From an uncultured Clostridia bacterium (GTDB lineage Bacteria > Bacillota > Clostridia > Lachnospirales > Lachnospiraceae), in NCBI GenBank assembly GCA_947304065.1, contig CAMZAI010000095.1:1-10353 (forward strand): 10,353 nucleotides of DNA, in the 5' to 3' direction. The position numbers were made by a program, and so were the translations under genes. The notes under the pieces are model-generated. The model saw only the letters and a program-made list of their open reading frames with translations, had not been told where the DNA came from and made no database searches. This document shows positions 7,542 through 10,353 of the stretch, in pieces. The first letter of the stretch is position 1; every line of letters begins with the position of its first letter.

Positions 7542-8630
7542 ATGTCAAAGATCATACTTACAGGGGACCGTCCTACAGGAAAACTCCATATAGGACATTA
7601 CGTCGGATCTCTGCGCAGAAGGGTGGAGCTGCAGAATTCCGGAGAATTTGACAAGATCTTCATCATGATCGCGGATGCGCAGGCCCTTACGGACAATGCG
7701 GAGAATCCCGAAAAGGTACGTCAGAATATCATTGAGGTTGCGCTCGATTATCTTTCGGCGGGACTCGATCCCGCGAAGTCGACTCTGTTCATTCAGTCGA
7801 TGGTTCCGGAGCTTACCGAGCTGACCTTCTATTACATGAATCTGGTTACGGTATCGCGCGTACAGCGCAATCCTACGATCAAGTCGGAGCTTCAGATGAG
7901 AGGCTTCGGAGACAGCATTCCGGTCGGATTCTTCACATATCCGATCAGCCAGGCTGCCGATATAACAGCGTTCAAAGCCACGCTCGTTCCCGCGGGCGAG
8001 GATCAGATGCCCATGGTGGAGCAGACACAGGAGATCGTTCACAAGTTTAATTCCGTTTACGGAGAGACTCTTGTCGAGCCGAAGATCATGCTTCCCGAGA
8101 ACCAGAGCTGCTTAAGACTTCCCGGCACCGACGGCAAGGCCAAGATGAGCAAGTCTCTCGGCAACTGCATTTACCTCTCCGACGAACCCGATGTCGTAAA
8201 GACAAAGGTTATGTCGATGTATACCGATCCGAACCACATCAATGTGAGCGATCCCGGACAGGTCGAGGGCAATACCGTATTTACTTATCTCGATGCGTTC
8301 GTAAAGCCTGAGCATTTCGAGATGTTCAACCCCGGCTACGCGAACCTTGACGAGATGAAGGATCACTACAAGCGCGGCGGACTCGGCGACGTTAAGTGCA
8401 AGAAGTTCCTTATCAGCGTTCTCGAAGATACGCTCGAACCCATCAGGGAGAGACGTCACGCATGGGAGCAGGATATCGAGGGCGTATACGAGATCCTTAA
8501 AAAAGGCAGCGAAGAGGCCGAGCGTGTTGCGGCAGAGACTCTTTCCGACGTCCGTGCGGCCATGAAGATCAACTATTTCGACGACGGTGCTTTGATCACG
8601 GAGCATAAGAACAAGTATAATAACCAATAA
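7542..8630 (+). CDS. trpS: Tryptophanyl-tRNA synthetase
   Basis: This class I aminoacyl-tRNA synthetase joins tryptophan to tRNA-Trp using ATP in the cytoplasm. 362 aa. The ATP-binding signatures are exact: HIGH at residues 16-19 (TGKLHIGHY) and KMSKS at 201-205. The N-terminal wording LTGDRPTGKLHIGHYVGSL, together with RNPTIKSE, AADITAFKA, MYTDPNHI and GGLGDVK, matches the streptococcal-type TrpRS rather than the E. coli/B. subtilis type, which begins with a GxQPSG...GNY pattern. The length is a little above the usual 330-345, from a C-terminal tail after NYF. The ATG at 7542 is chosen because the protein then begins MSKIILTGDRP as family members do and GGGG/AAGG purine-rich sequence lies just upstream; a TTG at 7518 would add eight basic residues and overlap that sequence. 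No T-box leader, promoter or terminator fits in the 28-nt gap from the receiver gene, so transcription probably comes from upstream. Confidence 0.97.
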   Translation: MSKIILTGDRPTGKLHIGHYVGSLRRRVELQNSGEFDKIFIMIADAQALTDNAENPEKVRQNIIEVALDYLSAGLDPAKSTLFIQSMVPELTELTFYYMNLVTVSRVQRNPTIKSELQMRGFGDSIPVGFFTYPISQAADITAFKATLVPAGEDQMPMVEQTQEIVHKFNSVYGETLVEPKIMLPENQSCLRLPGTDGKAKMSKSLGNCIYLSDEPDVVKTKVMSMYTDPNHINVSDPGQVEGNTVFTYLDAFVKPEHFEMFNPGYANLDEMKDHYKRGGLGDVKCKKFLISVLEDTLEPIRERRHAWEQDIEGVYEILKKGSEEAERVAAETLSDVRAAMKINYFDDGALITEHKNKYNNQ

Positions 8631-9367
8631 TGCATACCATAGCACACATAGAGAACAATTATACCGAAAAATTCGGAGTACCGAGACAGAGCGGGCTTGT
8701 CAGTGAAGTGACAAGCCTTATCGTTTTTGAACCGGAATTCAGAAACCCTGAGGCCCTTCGCGGGCTTGAGGGTTTCACGCATATCTGGCTTATTTGGGAG
8801 TTCTCCGAGGCAAAGCGCAGGGGCGCTAAGGCGGAGAGTACCCCTGCGGAAAGCGGATCCGAAGCGGCGGCCGAAAGCAAATGCGACTGGCGGCCCACGG
8901 TTCGTCCGCCCAGACTCGGCGGGAATACCCGTATGGGCGTTTTTGCGACGCGCTCGCCGTTCCGGCCCAACCCGATAGGACTCTCATGCGTGGAGCTTGC
9001 GGGAGTGGAATATGACACTGCCGACGGGCCCGTGATATATGTAAAAGGCGCCGATCTGATGAACGGAACGCCCATACTTGACATCAAGCCCTATATCCCG
9101 TACGCGGACTGCAGACCGGAAGCAAAAGGCGGATTTACCGACGAAAACGAATTCGCAAAAGTCGAGGCCGTGATACCGGAGGGAATTACCGCCGTTCTGA
9201 CGCCCGAAGAGGTCTCGGAGCTGATGGCCATACTTGCGCAGGATCCGCGTCCGGCCTACCAAAAAGCGCAGGAAAGAGCCTATTCTTTCAGGTTTTCCGT
9301 GTACGATGTGACCTTCGAAGCGAAGGACAATGTACTCACCGTCACCTCGGTAAAAAAGGTTAAGTAA
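8630..9367 (+). CDS. trmO: TsaA/TrmO-like tRNA (t6A37) N6-methyltransferase
   Basis: 245 aa. The TsaA/TrmO family transfers a methyl group from S-adenosylmethionine to N6 of threonylcarbamoyl-adenosine 37 in some ANU-decoding tRNAs; in E. coli this is TrmO. Family motifs are present in order: IAHIENNYTEKFGVPRQS (about 4-21), LEGFTHIWLIWEF (46-58), RPPRLGG (92-98), GVFATRSPFRPNPIGLS (103-119) and NGTPILDIKPYIPY (145-158). Between the IWEF segment and the RPPRLGG motif sits a low-complexity Ala/Ser/Glu-rich insert (about 62-87). The C-terminal part (about 175-245) corresponds to the extra domain of longer family members. The ATG shares its A with the trpS stop codon (TAATG), and no Shine-Dalgarno sequence is evident just before it, so translation by reinitiation or coupling to trpS is likely. 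Product assignment is by motif only; the exact tRNA substrate is inferred from the family. Confidence 0.9.
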   Translation: MHTIAHIENNYTEKFGVPRQSGLVSEVTSLIVFEPEFRNPEALRGLEGFTHIWLIWEFSEAKRRGAKAESTPAESGSEAAAESKCDWRPTVRPPRLGGNTRMGVFATRSPFRPNPIGLSCVELAGVEYDTADGPVIYVKGADLMNGTPILDIKPYIPYADCRPEAKGGFTDENEFAKVEAVIPEGITAVLTPEEVSELMAILAQDPRPAYQKAQERAYSFRFSVYDVTFEAKDNVLTVTSVKKVK

Positions 9368-9389
9368 ATACTAAAACGTTTTCTTAAAG

Positions 9390-9423
9390 AAATGTCGATA
9401 TTGTGCGAATACCGACATTTTTT
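9390..9423 (+). terminator. Intrinsic terminator after trmO
   Basis: A stem of 13 positions, AAATGTCGATATT paired with AATACCGACATTT, has one internal A/C mismatch and a 5-nt loop (GTGCG), followed directly by a run of six T that overlaps the stem end. It starts 22 nt after the trmO stop codon. It should end the transcript that carries trpS and trmO and probably the sensory genes. The A-rich 5' arm could give weaker function in the reverse direction, but there is no minus-strand gene to end. Confidence 0.88.
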
Positions 9424-9465
9424 ACATTTTGTAACATGTGTTAAAAAATATTTCTTAAAAATACG

Positions 9466-9494
9466 TTGACAAACAACTATCTTTTGTCTAAAAT
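9466..9494 (+). promoter_or_regulatory. Sigma-70/SigA-type promoter for the ABC permease unit
   Basis: The -35 is TTGACA (9466-9471), a perfect consensus; the spacer is 17 bp; the -10 is TAAAAT (9489-9494), one mismatch from consensus. About 20 bp of A/T-rich sequence (9441-9463) lies just upstream and could act as an UP element. Transcription is expected to start near 9501, giving a leader of about 115 nt. The spacer holds a short dyad, GACAAA (9468-9473) and TTTGTC (9483-9488), that overlaps the -35 and reaches the base before the -10; it may be an operator. Confidence 0.88.
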
Positions 9495-9535
9495 GAACAA
9501 AGCAGGAGAGAGTTGTTTTATTTTTTTACGAACAA

Positions 9536-9551
9536 CCGAAAACGATTTCGG
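9536..9551 (+). promoter_or_regulatory. Candidate cre / LacI-family operator in the leader
   Basis: The 16-bp sequence CCGAAAACGATTTCGG is symmetric at seven of eight positions around a central CG, the hallmark of LacI/CcpA-type operators. Positions 9537-9550 match the Gram-positive cre consensus TGWAAACGNTNWCA at 12 of 14 positions; the two differences are the outermost bases and keep the symmetry. It lies about 35-50 nt after the expected transcription start, where a bound repressor could block elongation, and precedes a sugar-transporter-like gene. The same bases can form an RNA hairpin (6-bp stem, ACGA loop), so the signal might instead act in RNA. No regulator gene is in the window. Confidence 0.5.
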
Positions 9552-9557
9552 AGATTT

Positions 9558-9582
9558 GGAAACTCATTTTCGTGAAGTTTCC
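9558..9582 (+). other. Leader hairpin upstream of the ABC permease gene
   Basis: GGAAACTCA (9558-9566), loop TTTTCG, then TGAAGTTTCC (9573-9582) forms nine base pairs with one bulged A. It lies 19 nt before the Shine-Dalgarno sequence and has no T-run after it, so it is not a terminator. Another inverted pair, GTTGTT (9512-9517) and AACAAC (9531-9536), encloses a T-rich loop earlier in the leader. I do not recognise a known riboswitch class. Confidence 0.45.
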
Positions 9583-9601
9583 GATTCCGCGCCGAAACAT
9601 T

Positions 9602-9609
9602 GGGGAGGG
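9602..9609 (+). promoter_or_regulatory. Shine-Dalgarno sequence deciding the TTG start of the permease
   Basis: GGGGAGGG lies 7 nt before a TTG codon at 9617. It is the only strong ribosome binding site in the leader, and the frame it sets is open to the window end and encodes a transporter; the first in-frame ATG (9689) has no comparable site. Confidence 0.8.
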
Positions 9610-9616
9610 AAAAAAC

Positions 9617-10353
9617 TTGACGTTTCTTATTCTGATCGTGGCCATCACGGCTGTTGTTTTCCTTGGTCTGTTTCTGTTGAGGAACCGCATGAAGAACACA
9701 TGGAAGAACCGCGCACATGTGGTCATGGCGTACCCGGCATTCCTTATTCTGCTCCTGATGGCTTATATCCCGATGACGGGACTGATCCTGGCCTTCAAGA
9801 CATACGATTTCACCGCGGGCAGCTTCTACACCATGCCCTGGGCGGATCCCATCTTTAAGAATTTCAGGGTTTTGAGCGCATCGAAGCAGCTGTTCTATAC
9901 CATGACCAGGAACACACTGATATACTACGTGCTCTTTACAGTCATCGGTACTTTTCTCAATATAGTTCTGGCGATCGCCATCGATCAGTTCGTGTTCAAA
10001 AGAGTGGCGAAGACCATGCAAACGATCATGATCATCCCGATCTTCGTATCGTACGCGGCAGTCACATTTATCGTTTACGCGTTCATCAGTCCCGACACCG
10101 GTATCATCAACCAGCTGATGGGGACACATATCGAGTACTACAAATCCTCGGGAGTTGATTACTGGCCCACTATCCTGACTATCGTTAAGATGTGGAACTC
10201 CGTTGGATACGGTTCGGTTCTGTACATGTCGGTACTTGCGGGTATCGATACCGGACTGTATGAGGCGGCGCAGATCGACGGCGCCGGCAAATGGAAGCAG
10301 ATCTGGCACATCACGCTGCCTTCGCTGATCCCGATGATCACGGTTATGCTGCT
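9617..10353 (+). CDS. Carbohydrate ABC transporter permease, LplB/MalF-like (3' end outside window)
   Basis: 245 codons are visible and the frame continues beyond the window. The start is TTG, placed by the GGGGAGGG ribosome binding site 7 nt upstream. An N-terminal hydrophobic segment (about 3-21) is followed by a basic loop (22-33), then the segment VVMAYPAFLILLLMAYIPMTGLILAFKTYDF region (35-65) typical of LplB-type binding-protein-dependent sugar permeases. More membrane segments lie at about 101-123, 136-157, and 186-209. The EAA loop that contacts the ATPase is clear at 216-235 (EAAQIDGAGKWKQIWHITLP). The family forms the membrane channel with a second permease, an extracellular lipoprotein and an ATPase; those partners are expected downstream. 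The exact sugar cannot be read from this. The gene has its own promoter and a cre-like site, so catabolite control is plausible. Confidence 0.93.
   Translation, partial: MTFLILIVAITAVVFLGLFLLRNRMKNTWKNRAHVVMAYPAFLILLLMAYIPMTGLILAFKTYDFTAGSFYTMPWADPIFKNFRVLSASKQLFYTMTRNTLIYYVLFTVIGTFLNIVLAIAIDQFVFKRVAKTMQTIMIIPIFVSYAAVTFIVYAFISPDTGIINQLMGTHIEYYKSSGVDYWPTILTIVKMWNSVGYGSVLYMSVLAGIDTGLYEAAQIDGAGKWKQIWHITLPSLIPMITVML

Noticed and set aside
9371..9384. cre-like palindrome AAAACGTTTT between trmO and the terminator
   Set aside because: It matches cre at only 11 of 14 positions, lies upstream of the terminator and about 80 bp before the promoter; AT-rich chance palindromes are common here.
9432..9443. 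Dyad TAACA-TG-TGTTA upstream of the promoter
   Set aside because: The arms are only 5 bp in an AT-rich region; no further support as an operator.
9466..9858. Plus-strand open frame of 130 codons starting at the promoter
   Set aside because: It begins in the -35 box, ignores the strong ribosome binding site and runs in a different frame from the permease with its clear membrane segments.

Overview
The window looks like chromosomal DNA of a moderately GC-rich member of the Clostridia, most likely a Lachnospiraceae-type organism. This is an inference from gene content: tandem hybrid histidine kinases with the H-box wording SHEIRTPIN, a streptococcal/clostridial-style TrpRS, a TrmO-type methyltransferase and a LplB-like sugar ABC permease. 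No rRNA, tRNA, insertion sequence, phage gene or CRISPR array was seen. All genes lie on the + strand.

Region 1 (1-7513) is a sensory gene cluster: the 3' part of a hybrid histidine kinase, a second membrane hybrid kinase that carries a degenerate receiver before its true receiver, a third very large membrane hybrid kinase (1147 aa) that adds a DegV-type ligand-binding domain and an HPt domain, and a 253-aa protein made of one degenerate and one intact receiver. Gaps are 11 nt, a 4-nt overlap and 24 nt, so co-expression is likely. Only one HPt domain and no DNA-binding output domain are visible. The simplest model is a phosphorelay in which several kinases feed through the HPt of the third protein to the terminal receiver protein or to a partner elsewhere.

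Region 2 (7542-9367) holds trpS (tryptophanyl-tRNA synthetase) and a TsaA/TrmO-like tRNA methyltransferase gene, joined by a 1-nt stop/start overlap. trpS follows the receiver gene after 28 nt with no visible promoter or terminator between them, so the sensory genes and these two translation genes may share one transcript. It would end at a clear intrinsic terminator at 9390-9423.

Region 3 (9424-10353) starts a new transcription unit. An AT-rich stretch precedes a near-consensus promoter (TTGACA, 17-bp spacer, TAAAAT). A leader of about 115 nt follows, with a palindromic cre/LacI-operator-like site and a second hairpin. Then, from a TTG start behind a strong Shine-Dalgarno sequence, comes a carbohydrate ABC transporter permease cut off by the window end.

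The most unusual item is the kinase-receiver-DegV-HPt fusion. Its DegV part has lost several residues normally tied to fatty-acid binding, which suggests a lipid-like or other small ligand is sensed inside the cell within a phosphorelay protein.
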